NCBI RefSeq assembly: GCF_001905345.1 | Contig: NZ_LFBV01000002.1 | Span: forward strand, 310,001-374,000 | Source of the DNA: Streptomyces uncialis | GTDB lineage: Bacteria > Actinomycetota > Actinomycetes > Streptomycetales > Streptomycetaceae | DNA: 64,000 nucleotides | Direction: 5' to 3' | Shown here: positions 51,010 to 59,900 of the stretch, in pieces | How the letters are laid out: each line of letters begins with the position of its first letter | How positions within the stretch are numbered: the first letter of the stretch is position 1 | Translations under genes and position numbers: made by a program | The notes under the pieces: model-generated | Database searches by the model: none | What the model was told of the DNA's origin: nothing | The model's input: the letters and a program-made list of their open reading frames with translations, nothing else

Positions 51010-53667
51010 TCATTGGGTTTCGGCCCCTGGCTGGGGCCGGTCTGTGGGCCGCGTGAGCGGCGGGAGGAACGGCAGCGCGGCGGGTTCGTCGCCGAAGGCG
51101 CTGCCGAGGGCGAGCAGGCAACCGGCGGTGCCGGTGGCGAGGTCCATGGAGCGGCGCAGCATCTGCTCGCCGGGGAACGCGAGGCCGCCCGCGTAGGGCA
51201 CCGCGTGCAGGGCGAGCAGCCGGCTGTGCCGGAGGATCACCCGCTGCCGTTCGGCGGGGTCGCCGAAGGGGGTGCGGGCGAGGAGCAGGACCAGTCCGGC
51301 GGCTCCGCGGAACAGACCGGGCTGGATGTAGAAGGAGGAGCGCAGTCCGGGCTCGATCCGCAGCCGCGCGTCATGCATCCCGGGGTCGTGGCGGTGCGCC
51401 AGGTAGTCGTCGAGGACGAGGGCGAGACCCGCGCTGCCGCCGCCGAGATAGGGCAGGGTGCGTTTGCCGTCGAGGACGAGCAGGGCGTCCTCGGGGCCGG
51501 TGCGGCAGCGTGCCAGGTCCTGGCGCAGCGCGGTGGCGGCGAGGTCGAGGTACGCGGGGTCGCCGGTGCTCTCGTGGCGGCGCAGGAACAGCAGCGCGAG
51601 GCCCGCGGCGCCGTGGAGGAGTCCCGTACGGCGGATCGGGGTGGTGGAGTGCAGGGCGCGTACGGCGAGTTCGGTGCAGCGGTCGGCTGCCTCGGCGAGT
51701 TCGGCGGCCTCGGCGCCGGTGGCGGCGCGGGCCAGGTCGCCCAGTGCCAGGGCGATGCCCGCGTGTCCGCTGTGCAGGTCGGCGGATCTGCCGTCGAGCG
51801 GCTGGCGGGCGATCAGTCGCGCGGTGGCGAGTGCCTCTTCGGTGCGGCCGAGGCGGTTCAGGGTCCAGGCGATGCCGGCGAGGCCGTCGTAGAAGCCGAT
51901 CGGGGTGCCGGAGGCCGGGTCCTTGACGCGGTCGAGGAGCCATTCGAGGCTCTGGGGGCAGACCGGGGCGCCGGTCTGCTGGAGGGCGTACAGGACACCC
52001 GCGGCGCCGTAGCCGAAGCTCTGGCCGCCGACCGGGGACGCGAACTGGGCGATGTCGCCCGGGAAGCACCGGTCGTCGCGTTCGGGGGTGCGGGAGGCGA
52101 GGATGGCCTGTGCGATCGAGTCGCGGCTGCGCGGCCAGTCGGCGGGTTCGGGGACGTCCCAGTCATCGGCCACCGCGCCCCGGGGTCCGGCCGTGTCGGC
52201 GGCGGTGTTCCGGGCGGCGGGCCGGGGCCCGGTGACGGGCGCGCCGTCGGGGTTGCGCAGGATCTCGGCGAGGGCGGGCGCCAGTTCTTCCTCGGTGACG
52301 GGGAAGGTCCGGGTGATCTGGCGCACCAGATGGCGTGCCTTGACCCGGTCGATGGCGAACAGCATCGTCAGCGGGGTCAGCAGCGCGATCCGCAGACAGG
52401 CCAGCGCGTACCGGTCGATGTCGACGCCGCGCCGGTCGGCGGGGGCGACGAAGGACGGGTTGGCGACGATCTGCCGCTGCCGCTCGTCGGCCTGGGAAGC
52501 GGCCTCGAAGTCCAGCAGGACGACCCGTGAGTCGTCGTCGCTGACGATGACGTTGGCCATGTGCAGATCGCTGATCACCAGGCCCCGGTCGTGCACGGCG
52601 TGCACCGCGTTCTCGACGAGGCCGTACATGTGCCGTGCCCACGCGGCGTGTTCGGCGAGTTCGGCTTCGGTGACCTCGGAGCGGGCCAGCGGATAGCGGC
52701 GGGCCAGCACGGTGCTGAGGGTGGTGCCCTCGATGTGTTCCAGCGCGAGGAAGCGGTGTCCGTCGATGTCGAAGGAGTCCAGCAGCGCGGGGACGCAAGG
52801 GAGCCCGGCGAGCTGTTCGAGTGCGGCGCGTTCCCGTTCGAGCCGGGCGACCGCGTCGGCGCCGTCGGCGGCGAGTCCGGCGTGCGGACGGCCTTCCTTG
52901 AGGACGACACGGTCACCGGAGCGGTTGTCGCGGGCCAGGTAGACACCGCCGCCGTTGGAGAAGTGCAGAGCGCCCTCGACCGTGTACGGCATGACGCCGG
53001 CGGAGGCGGAGCGGGCCGCGACATGGGGTTCCAGGAAGGCGGGCACGGTCACCCAGGAGGGGACCCGGAAGGAGGGTCCGCGCAGATCGGGTACGAGGGT
53101 GCCCTCGGGGTCGGCCACGGCGGGTACGGTGCGGCCGTCCGTGTCGATGCAGAATCTGCGGGCGAAGGCGCCGTAGCGCACGTACACGGGTCCGTCGCCG
53201 CAGCGCAGATCGCTCAGTACGTACGGTCCCGGCTCACCGGCGAGCAGCTCCGTCAGTTCCTCGACGATCGCGGGGAACTGCTCCTCGGAGTGCGGGTAGA
53301 CGGTGATGAACTTGCCGCTTCCGGCGCGGTCCGCGTACTTGGCGTTGCGCAGATGCAGCAGCCGGGGCCCGGGGACGAACTTCATGGGCAGCCGGTGGGT
53401 GACACAGACGGCGAGGACCCGGCGCAGCACGCTCTCGGCGTTGTCGAGCCCGGCGGAGACATGGATCTTCCAGCCCTGGGCGGGCAGTCGGACCCCGGGC
53501 GGGGTGAAGGACAGCCAGTCCCCCCGCGACTCGGCCTCCCAGCCGTCCGGGGCGCCCTCCCGGGCGGGGCCGAACAGCTCGGGCCCGCCGGTCGACCCGC
53601 CGCCGCTGTGGGGGGCGTCGTAGAAGTCGGGGTCCGTCTGGCAGTACGCGGCGTACTCGGGATTCAT
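51010..53667 (-). CDS. amfT: AmfT class III lanthipeptide synthetase (LanKC)
   Basis: 885 aa, the usual RamC/AmfT length. Three modules: an N-terminal lyase-like domain at about 1-220 (containing RLLHLRNAKYADRAGSGKFI); a Ser/Thr-kinase-like domain at about 230-500 with glycine loop FSNGGGVYLARD, Lys in VVLKEG near 257, catalytic VISDLHMANV (Asp near 367) and LLDFEAA; and a C-terminal LanC-like cyclase from about 540 (FGYGAAGVLYAL, DLHSGHAGIALALGD, LLHGAAGLALLFL). The cyclase lacks the C-H-G zinc set, as expected for class III. It phosphorylates, dehydrates and cyclises AmfS. The GAGGAG ribosome site supports the ATG at 53667. Confidence 0.92.
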   Translation of the reverse strand: MNPEYAAYCQTDPDFYDAPHSGGGSTGGPELFGPAREGAPDGWEAESRGDWLSFTPPGVRLPAQGWKIHVSAGLDNAESVLRRVLAVCVTHRLPMKFVPGPRLLHLRNAKYADRAGSGKFITVYPHSEEQFPAIVEELTELLAGEPGPYVLSDLRCGDGPVYVRYGAFARRFCIDTDGRTVPAVADPEGTLVPDLRGPSFRVPSWVTVPAFLEPHVAARSASAGVMPYTVEGALHFSNGGGVYLARDNRSGDRVVLKEGRPHAGLAADGADAVARLERERAALEQLAGLPCVPALLDSFDIDGHRFLALEHIEGTTLSTVLARRYPLARSEVTEAELAEHAAWARHMYGLVENAVHAVHDRGLVISDLHMANVIVSDDDSRVVLLDFEAASQADERQRQIVANPSFVAPADRRGVDIDRYALACLRIALLTPLTMLFAIDRVKARHLVRQITRTFPVTEEELAPALAEILRNPDGAPVTGPRPAARNTAADTAGPRGAVADDWDVPEPADWPRSRDSIAQAILASRTPERDDRCFPGDIAQFASPVGGQSFGYGAAGVLYALQQTGAPVCPQSLEWLLDRVKDPASGTPIGFYDGLAGIAWTLNRLGRTEEALATARLIARQPLDGRSADLHSGHAGIALALGDLARAATGAEAAELAEAADRCTELAVRALHSTTPIRRTGLLHGAAGLALLFLRRHESTGDPAYLDLAATALRQDLARCRTGPEDALLVLDGKRTLPYLGGGSAGLALVLDDYLAHRHDPGMHDARLRIEPGLRSSFYIQPGLFRGAAGLVLLLARTPFGDPAERQRVILRHSRLLALHAVPYAGGLAFPGEQMLRRSMDLATGTAGCLLALGSAFGDEPAALPFLPPLTRPTDRPQPGAETQ

Positions 53668-54134
53668 ACTCGCTCCTCACAGGTTCCGAAGTTCCGGCTG
53701 GATGTTCCGACCGGCTGATGGGAGAAACGTTTCCACAGTGTTGCGGCGCGGCACAGTCGTCGTTGTCACCTCTCGCCGGCACGTCGCCGCCGTGCGAAGT
53801 GCACACGGTGGACGTGGACTTCACACCCTCCCGGTGTGCGTCATGACCGGGGCCGGGTCAAGTGCCACCACCCGCCGACGAGGGCGACCGTGACGCGATC
53901 CGTCCAGGTCAGCACCTGTCCGCCGACCAGGCGCGGCCCGACGGCCCGGCCGGGGTGCCGGGCGGAACGGTGAGAGGGCACAGGCGGGAAGGGCGGCGAA
54001 CGCACGTCCGGGATGACGACGTGCACAGGGCGTTCCGCATGTCCGGGTGAGGTTCCGCGTCATCTCCATGACGTTCCGCGTCTCCGTGACCCGGGGCGGG
54101 TGGCCGGGGTGGCCCGGGGGACGGGGTCACCGCC

Positions 54135-54183
54135 GGTGGCGGGTGGCGGGTGGCGGGTGGCGGGTGGCGGGTGGCGGGTGGCG
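54135..54183. repeat. Tandem 7-bp repeat, seven copies
   Basis: GGTGGCG repeated seven times exactly, in the amfT-CGNR intergenic region. Slippage-type repeat. Confidence 0.9.
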
Positions 54184-54274
54184 GGGAGAACGGCCCACCG
54201 AGGTCGCGGCGGAGGGCCTGCCGGGTCCGGGCGGCGACGAACCGGGTTCGCCGCCGACGCGGTCGCCGCCACGC

Positions 54275-54353
54275 GTCGGACGTGGATCACGTCGGGCGTG
54301 AATCACGTCGGGCGTGAATCACGTCGGACGGGATCGCGTCGGACGTGGATCGC
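54275..54353. repeat. Tandem 16-bp repeat, five units
   Basis: Units of the form GTCGGRCGTGRATCRC; units 1-3 and 5 are 16 bp and unit 4 is 15 bp. Each contains a GATCACGTC/GATCGCGTC element. Non-coding. Could be a protein-binding array about 150 nt downstream of the CGNR gene's 3' end, or a microsatellite. Confidence 0.8.
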
Positions 54354-54497
54354 GTCGGGCCAGGGCGCGGGAATCGCCCGCTCGGCCGGCCCACGGGTAC
54401 CGGCTCGGCCGAGCGGCCGTGGGAGGCCAACGCAGCCGGGCGGCCGTGCGAGCCCCGCGCTACCGTGCGGAGGCTCGACGCACCGCCTGACCTGGTG

Positions 54498-55100
54498 TCA
54501 CGAGGCGTCCGCAGCGCCTCGGCGCTGCTTGTCGCGGTAGCGGCGGGCCTTCACGATGCTGCCGCAGGCACGCATGCTGCACCACCGGGCCGTCCGGCTG
54601 CGCGACCCGTCGTAGAACAGCCATCGGCACTCCGGGTTGTCGCACGACTTCAGCCGCGTCCATGTCCCCGTGAGCACGGCCCCGTGCACGGCGGCGGCGA
54701 GCCGTGCGACAACACCCCCGGGGCCGTCCTCGCACGGCTCCAGCGAGGCGGCCGTCGCACCACTCCCCACGTCGAGGCGGACCGAGGCGGCGTGCCGTGC
54801 GGCGAGGCCGTTGAACGTGTCGACGGCCCCGTGGGGCGGCTGCTCGCCCTGGGTGTTGGCCGCGGCCATCGTCCGTAGCGCGTCGCGCAGGTTCCGCAGC
54901 ACCGACAGGTCATGTGCGGTCATCGACGGGCCCTTGTCCAGCATCCCCTCGGCGACCAGCCATTCGGTCGCGGCCGTCACGTCGGCCAGCGCGTCGCGGC
55001 CGTTGTAGATGTCGTCGGTGTCGACGAATCTGCGGACCGCTTCCAGCGCCCCGGGCGCCGCGTTGCTGGGGTCGTTGTGCATGTCGGAGCCGTTGTCCAC
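54498..55100 (-). CDS. CGNR zinc-finger (ABATE-type) transcriptional regulator
   Basis: 200 aa, GTG start at 55100 with GAGGAGG 7 nt upstream. The N-terminal helical domain contains VRRFVDTDDIYNGRDALADV and DLSVLRNLRDALRTM. The zinc-binding C-terminus has LKSCDNPECRWLFYDGSRSR, then RWCSMRACGSIVKARRYRDK (four cysteines as CX4C...CX3C, with CGSI in place of CGNR). It is the presumed regulator of the divergent MFS gene at 55255. A perfect inverted repeat and promoter lie in the 154-nt gap. Confidence 0.85.
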   Translation of the reverse strand: MDNGSDMHNDPSNAAPGALEAVRRFVDTDDIYNGRDALADVTAATEWLVAEGMLDKGPSMTAHDLSVLRNLRDALRTMAAANTQGEQPPHGAVDTFNGLAARHAASVRLDVGSGATAASLEPCEDGPGGVVARLAAAVHGAVLTGTWTRLKSCDNPECRWLFYDGSRSRTARWCSMRACGSIVKARRYRDKQRRGAADAS

Positions 55101-55144
55101 GTCGAAGCCTCCTCGGTCGCGGGCCCCTCGTCGTCGCGTTCCGC

Positions 55145-55201
55145 TTGACGATGTCGACCCGCCCTCCTAGCGTCACCATCGTAACCCGTTTGATGGTGAC
55201 G
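55145..55201 (+). promoter_or_regulatory. Promoter and inverted-repeat operator for the MFS gene
   Basis: -35 TTGACG (55145-55150), 17-nt spacer, -10 TAGCGT (55168-55173). The inverted repeat CGTCACCATC (55171-55180) / GATGGTGACG (55192-55201), 10 bp perfect with an 11-nt centre, overlaps the -10 and start region, so a bound regulator would block initiation. Confidence 0.75.
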
Positions 55202-55254
55202 ATCGAGAGGGCGCCGCGGGCACCGGCGGTGCGCGCGCGGAGGGAAGGTCTGCG

Positions 55255-56685
55255 ATGACCCAGGACAAGGACACGCTCAGCGACGTGCGCGCCGACCGGT
55301 CCGCGGCACCGCCCACCCGTCGCGGGCTCGGGCTGCTGGTGATCTGCGCCGCGCAGTTCCTGGTGGCGCTGGATCTCTCGATCGCCAACATCGCCATGCC
55401 GCGTATGACCACCGAACTGGGCTTCGCGCCCGCCTCGGCAGGTCTCGTGCTGTCCACCTTCGCGCTGGCCTTCGCCTCGACCCTCCTGCTGGGCGGCCGG
55501 GTCGCCGACCTGTACGGGCGCCGGCGGGTCTTCATCACCGGCCTGCTGGTACTGGGCGCCGCGTCGGTCCTGGCGGGCGCCGCGTGGAGTCCGGCCGCCC
55601 TGCTCACCGGGCGGGTCCTCCAAGGGCTGGCCGCGGGGTTCATCGCGCCCTCCGCCCTGGGTCTGCTGACCGCGACCGTTCCCGAGGGGCCGCGGCGGGA
55701 GCGGGCGTTGGGGATCTTCGGCGCGATCATGTCCGCGGGATTCGTCAGCGGCATGATCGGTGGCGGTGTGCTCACCGAGTTCCTGGACTGGCGCTGGACG
55801 ATGTACATCAATGTGCCCGTGGTGATCGCGGCGGTGGCAATGGCGCTGCGTTTCCTGCCCGAGAGCCGTGTCGACGGAGCCGGGCGGCTGGATGTCCTGG
55901 GCGGTCTGCTGTCGGCGGGAGCGATGCTGTGCGTCGTCCACGCGCTCGAAGAACTCGGAGCCGGTACGGCGTGGGCGTCCACGTCGCTGTTCCTCGCCGT
56001 CGGCGTCTGCCTGGCACTGGCGTTCGTCAGGGTCGAGCGCCGGAGCCCCCACCCCCTCCTGCCCCTGTCGCTGTTCCGGACACGGGCCGTGGGCGCGGCG
56101 AATCTCATCGGTCTGGTGATGGTCGCCGCCTACGGCGGAATGCTCGTCATCGTGACCCTGTATGTGCAGGAGGTGCTGGGTTACGGCGCGCTGGCCACCG
56201 GAGCGGTGTTCGCGGTCTCGGGCGTCATCGGCATCGGCAACAGCGTGCTGACCGGCAGGCTCCTCCAGCGCCGACGGCTCGACCGGATGCTGCTGGCCGG
56301 CATCGTCATCGCGACGACCGGGCTGCTGCCTCTCGCCTTCCTGCCCGAGCGGGGCGGGTTGCGGCTGGTCCTCATAGCCACCTCGGTCAACGCCTTCGGC
56401 CATATCGTCGTACTGGTCGTCTCCAGCGTCGCCGCGAACGACGGCGTGCCCGCCGACCACAAGGCCGTCGCCGGGGCCGTGATGAACACCGGCCAGCAGT
56501 TGGGCATCGCCCTGGGGGTGGCCCTGCTGACCTCCCTGGCCGCCACGGTCACCGCAGCCCAGCCACGGCCCGAGACCGCGGCGGCGCTGGTCACCGGCTG
56601 GCGGTGGGCCCTGGCACTGAGCGCGGCCATGGCGTTGTCGACCGTTCCGATCGCCCTGGCCCTGCGCGGGAGGCTGCGGACATGA
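55255..56685 (+). CDS. MFS multidrug exporter, EmrB/QacA-like
   Basis: 476 aa, ATG at 55255 with GGAGGGAAGG upstream. TM1 has AAQFLVALDLSIANIAMPRM (membrane Asp). Motif A is GGRVADLYGRRRVFITGLLV and motif C GRVLQGLAAGFIAPSALGLL; WRWTMYINVPVVIAAVAM follows. About 14 membrane segments. A probable proton-driven efflux pump, controlled by the divergent CGNR regulator through the inverted repeat at 55171-55201. The GNAT gene follows 54 nt later on the same strand, possibly cotranscribed. Confidence 0.9.
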   Translation: MTQDKDTLSDVRADRSAAPPTRRGLGLLVICAAQFLVALDLSIANIAMPRMTTELGFAPASAGLVLSTFALAFASTLLLGGRVADLYGRRRVFITGLLVLGAASVLAGAAWSPAALLTGRVLQGLAAGFIAPSALGLLTATVPEGPRRERALGIFGAIMSAGFVSGMIGGGVLTEFLDWRWTMYINVPVVIAAVAMALRFLPESRVDGAGRLDVLGGLLSAGAMLCVVHALEELGAGTAWASTSLFLAVGVCLALAFVRVERRSPHPLLPLSLFRTRAVGAANLIGLVMVAAYGGMLVIVTLYVQEVLGYGALATGAVFAVSGVIGIGNSVLTGRLLQRRRLDRMLLAGIVIATTGLLPLAFLPERGGLRLVLIATSVNAFGHIVVLVVSSVAANDGVPADHKAVAGAVMNTGQQLGIALGVALLTSLAATVTAAQPRPETAAALVTGWRWALALSAAMALSTVPIALALRGRLRT

Positions 56686-56739
56686 CTCCTGTCCCGGTGC
56701 GGTCCCGGAAATGACGACTGGCAAAGGAGAGGCACCCTC

Positions 56740-57315
56740 ATGACGGATTTCACGACCCGCCCGCTCGCACCCGGGACCTGGAAGGACTTCGAGCGCGTCA
56801 TGGGCTCGAACGGAGGCGCCCGCGGATGCTGGTGCATGCACTGGCGGCTCCCGTTCAAGGAATGGCAGGCCGGCGCGGGCGACGGCAACCGGGACGCGCT
56901 GCGCACCCGCTCGGCACAGCGGCCACCACCCGGGCTGGTGTGCTATCTGGACGACAAGCCCGTGGGCTGGGTCGGGATCGGCGCACGCCCGGAGTACCCG
57001 CGCCTGCGGCGTTCACCGGTCACCAAAGCTCTCGATACCACACCGGTCTGGGTGATCAACTGCTTGTTCGTCCGGCGCGACCACCGCCACCGAGGGCTCC
57101 AGACGAAGATGATCACCGCCGCGTGCGGCTTCGCCGCCGAGCACGGACAGCACACGGTCGAGGGCTTCCCTGTCGACCCCGCGCCAGGCAGGACCGCCGG
57201 CGCGGACAACGCGATGACCGGCATCGCGTCCGCGTTCCGGGAAGCCGGGTTCACCGAGGTGGCCCGCCGCAGGAAGGACCGCCCGGCGATGCGCCGTACC
57301 GTCGGAGGCACTTGA
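56740..57315 (+). CDS. GNAT-family N-acetyltransferase
   Basis: 191 aa, ATG at 56740 with CAAAGGAGAGG upstream. The N-terminus carries CWCMHWRLPFKEW, typical of a GNAT subgroup with a Cys/Trp-rich start. The core is LVCYLDDKPVGWVGIGARPE, then VWVINCLFVRRDHRHRGLQT and a FREAGFTEVARRRKDRPAMR end. The acetyl-CoA loop RDHRHRGLQTKM lacks one of the usual glycines. The small-molecule acceptor is unknown. Its position just after an efflux gene raises the possibility of a paired inactivation-and-export unit, but this is inference. Confidence 0.85.
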   Translation: MTDFTTRPLAPGTWKDFERVMGSNGGARGCWCMHWRLPFKEWQAGAGDGNRDALRTRSAQRPPPGLVCYLDDKPVGWVGIGARPEYPRLRRSPVTKALDTTPVWVINCLFVRRDHRHRGLQTKMITAACGFAAEHGQHTVEGFPVDPAPGRTAGADNAMTGIASAFREAGFTEVARRRKDRPAMRRTVGGT

Positions 57316-57374
57316 CGGCCCTGACCGGGCAGCCCTGTGCGCACACCCGGAAGGGCCGCCTGGTCCCATGGGAT

Positions 57375-58382
57375 TCAGGCCAGGACGACGGGGTTGCTGA
57401 GCGCGGCCATATGCCCTCCGGGGTGGCGTACCTCGACCCGGACGAACGCCGAGTCCGCCGCGCTCACGCGCCACTCCACCACGGCCGCTCCCGAGCTGGT
57501 GAGCGGGGCGCGGTGCGCCGTTCCCTGTTCGGTGTGGAAGCTGACGGTTCCGGACGGCACACCGCGTACGTCGACCCGGGCCACGACCGGCTCGCCGCCG
57601 GTTGCCAGCCGTTCACCGATCCCGGCGCTCCGGTCTCCCGCGGAGACCGTGAACGACAGCTCGACCGCGGTGGATCCGGCGATCCAGCTCCGGCCCGCGC
57701 GGATCGCGGCAAGGATCTCGTCGGCGCTCAGTTCCTCGGCCAGCACGACGGTGTGCGGCACACCGAGCTGGCCCTTGAGGTGGGTGTCGCTGTTGCCTGT
57801 CGCGGGCCGCCACCGTCCCTGGTGGAGGTCCGCGGCCAGGCTTCGGCCCCATTCGGCCAGGGCCGCCTCGTTGTCCGCCTGCCACGGCACGTCCGAACTC
57901 CAGGGCCCGTTCCACACCTCGACCGCGTCGAACCCCTGGTACGGGTACATGAAGGTGCCCGAGGGGTAGGGCGCGTGCGGGTGGGCGGCGACACAGAGTC
58001 CCCCGGCCCGGTGGACCTCGGCCAGCTGCCGCTCGATCACGTCGTCCCGCACCCCGTAGCGCCAGTCGACCACATGCCCCGGCGGGAGTCCCAGGGCGAG
58101 CCAGTGTCCGGTGCGGGTGACGACCTCCTGGCCCAGGATCACCAGCAGATCGCCGTCCGCCTGACGGCTCCAGGTGTCATGTGTGGCGGCGGTGTTGTGC
58201 TCGGTGGCCGCGAGGAAGTGGAGTCCCGCCGCACGCGCGTCGGCCACGACCTGCTCCGGTGTCAGCTCGCCGCCGCTCGACGCCAGCGAGTGCAGATGGC
58301 AGTCACCCCGGTACCAGCCACGCCCGTGGCGGACCGGCGCCGGTGCGGTCCCCGCTCCCGCCGCGCTCTTCGGGACGCGCAT
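57375..58382 (-). CDS. PHP-domain metallohydrolase (CehA/McbA-like)
   Basis: 335 aa. The PHP motifs are WYRGDCHLHSLASSGGEL (DxHxH), FLAATEHNTAATHDTW (EHN), VILGQEVVTRTGHWLALG, AHPHAPYPSGTF and TGNSDTHLKGQLG (a late D-x-H). The C-terminal about 100 residues are a beta-sandwich-like domain. CehA/McbA proteins hydrolyse ester or carbamate bonds with bound metals. It starts 3 nt after the stop of the XRE-family gene, so the two are cotranscribed. Confidence 0.85.
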   Translation of the reverse strand: MRVPKSAAGAGTAPAPVRHGRGWYRGDCHLHSLASSGGELTPEQVVADARAAGLHFLAATEHNTAATHDTWSRQADGDLLVILGQEVVTRTGHWLALGLPPGHVVDWRYGVRDDVIERQLAEVHRAGGLCVAAHPHAPYPSGTFMYPYQGFDAVEVWNGPWSSDVPWQADNEAALAEWGRSLAADLHQGRWRPATGNSDTHLKGQLGVPHTVVLAEELSADEILAAIRAGRSWIAGSTAVELSFTVSAGDRSAGIGERLATGGEPVVARVDVRGVPSGTVSFHTEQGTAHRAPLTSSGAAVVEWRVSAADSAFVRVEVRHPGGHMAALSNPVVLA

Positions 58383-58385
58383 CGG

Positions 58386-59228
58386 TCACACCTCCCGGTC
58401 CGGCGACACGGAGCCCCGGGGCTCCCCCGCCGCGCTCAGCTCGCGCAGCGTCCGCGCGGTGAAGTCGTCGAGCGGGTAGAACAGCTCGATCGCCAGTTCC
58501 GACAGGGTGACGTCGGCCGGGGCACCGAATGTCGCCAGGGTGCCGAACATGGAGAGTTCACCGAGCGGGCTCCGTATCCGCAGCGGGACCTGGATGGGCC
58601 CCGGCACGGCGGCCGGGGGCGCGTCCGTGTCCTGGCCGGTGGGGTGCGGATAGCCCAGCACCTCCTCATGGAGGGCGCGCAGCTCACCGTCCCCGGTGGC
58701 GACGGCCTGACGGCGCAGCCGTTCGAGGAAGAGTTCCCGGACCTCGGTGCGGTTGGCGAGCCGGGGTGCCAGTCCGTCGGGGTGCAGGGTCAGCCGGAAC
58801 ACGTTCGGCCGGGGCTCCAGCACATGGGGCGGGATGCCGTCCATGAGCACGCCCGTCGCGCGGTTGGCGTCGACCACGTTCCACCAGCGGTCGACCACCA
58901 CGGCGGGAAAGGGCTCATGGGCCCTGAGCATGGTGTCGATCGCGGACCTCACCAACGCCATGTACGTGTCGTCCAACCCGCTTTCCCGGTACGCGGGGGC
59001 GTGACCGGCGGCCAGCAGCAGGGTGTTGCGTTCCCGCAGCGGGATGTCCAGAGCGGTGGACAGCCTCAGCAGCATCGTGCGGCTCGGGCGGGCCCGGCCG
59101 GTCTCCAGACAGGACAGATGCCGGGCGGAGATGTCCGCGAGCAGGGAGAGGTCGAGCTGGCTGTACCGGCGCCGGGTGCGCCATTCGCGCAGCAGGACAC
59201 CCGACGGGGAGGGCTGGTGCTGTTCCAT
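58386..59228 (-). CDS. XRE-family regulator with MmyB-like ligand domain
   Basis: 280 aa. The N-terminal helix-turn-helix is GVLLREWRTRRRYSQLDLSL, then LADISARHLSCLETGRARPS. Residues about 90-265 form an MmyB-type C-terminal domain (FPAVVVDRWWNVVDANRATG, LRLTLHPDGLAPRLANRTE-type, ELAIELFYPLDDFTARTLRE), thought to bind a small, perhaps lipid-like, ligand. It is 3 nt upstream of the PHP hydrolase gene and is divergent from the membrane protein at 59368. Probably controls one or both. Confidence 0.9.
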   Translation of the reverse strand: MEQHQPSPSGVLLREWRTRRRYSQLDLSLLADISARHLSCLETGRARPSRTMLLRLSTALDIPLRERNTLLLAAGHAPAYRESGLDDTYMALVRSAIDTMLRAHEPFPAVVVDRWWNVVDANRATGVLMDGIPPHVLEPRPNVFRLTLHPDGLAPRLANRTEVRELFLERLRRQAVATGDGELRALHEEVLGYPHPTGQDTDAPPAAVPGPIQVPLRIRSPLGELSMFGTLATFGAPADVTLSELAIELFYPLDDFTARTLRELSAAGEPRGSVSPDREV

Positions 59229-59367
59229 GGCCGCGAGCGTAGTCACGGGGGACGGTCGGGGCCCATGACCTGTGAGGTCATTGAGCTGATGAGGTGTGCG
59301 GTGCGATGGTCGGGGCCGGACCGGGCGGTGTCCCGTCCCGGCCCCCCGTCGACCAGAGGAGTACCCC

Positions 59368-59802
59368 ATGACCGTCCCGGCCACGACCGGCGCGCGACCG
59401 GTGCGCCCCGTCTCCGCCCCGGATCTGCTCCGTACCGGTCTGCGGGCCGATGCCTGGAGCACCGCCGTCCTCGGCGCGGTCCTGCTCTTCGGTGGCGAGC
59501 GGATCGGTGACCCGCTCGGCCTTCCGCTGCCGTGGTCGATGGCGTTCGGGATCGGCATGCTGGCCGGGGCCGTCGTGCTCGCGCTGATCGCGCGGCGTCG
59601 GCCGATTCCGGCGGGGCTCGGCTGGACGGCCGTCACGGTCAACACGGTGTGCGCCGCGGCGATGCTCGTCCTCGCCTTCGTGGACGTCCTGCCGCTCACG
59701 GTCGCGGGGAAGGTGTTCATGGTCGTGGGAGCGCTGGTGGTGGGCGGCTTCGCAGCCGTCTACGTCGTCGCGCTGCGGCGGTCGGCCCGCTCCGGCGGAT
59801 AG
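59368..59802 (+). CDS. Membrane protein, four helices, 144 aa
   Basis: ATG at 59368 with AGAGGAG. Four hydrophobic segments are predicted: about 29-48 (AWSTAVLGAVLLFGG), 56-75 (MAFGIGMLAGAVVLALIA), 84-104 (GWTAVTVNTVCAAAMLVLAF) and 112-133 (VFMVVGALVVGGFAAVYVVA). Short charged ends. No recognised catalytic motif. Divergent from the XRE regulator and a candidate target of it. Confidence 0.75.
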   Translation: MTVPATTGARPVRPVSAPDLLRTGLRADAWSTAVLGAVLLFGGERIGDPLGLPLPWSMAFGIGMLAGAVVLALIARRRPIPAGLGWTAVTVNTVCAAAMLVLAFVDVLPLTVAGKVFMVVGALVVGGFAAVYVVALRRSARSGG

Positions 59803-59900
59803 GCCGGGCGGCCGGCCGACCCGACGAACCGCCGCTTCTTCAGCACGGGCGGGAGGGGGATCAGGCGGCCACGGGGCGAACCTCGCGGATGCCGTGGTGC

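Larger units (their letters stand above)
53668..54497. other. 830-nt interval between amfT and the second CGNR gene
   Basis: No gene. The first about 120 nt should hold the amfT promoter and AmfR sites; a GAAACGTTTC palindrome lies at 53724-53733. Further on are two tandem repeat arrays (54135-54183 and 54275-54353). The rest is arginine-coding-biased noise in all frames. Confidence 0.5.

Noticed and set aside
54275-54353. CRISPR-like array
   Set aside because: Units are contiguous 16-mers with no spacers and no cas genes nearby.
56826-59510. 894-aa plus-strand frame
   Set aside because: It crosses the GNAT gene out of frame and is antisense to the PHP and XRE genes, which have clear domains. 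Composition is Arg/Gly/Val noise.
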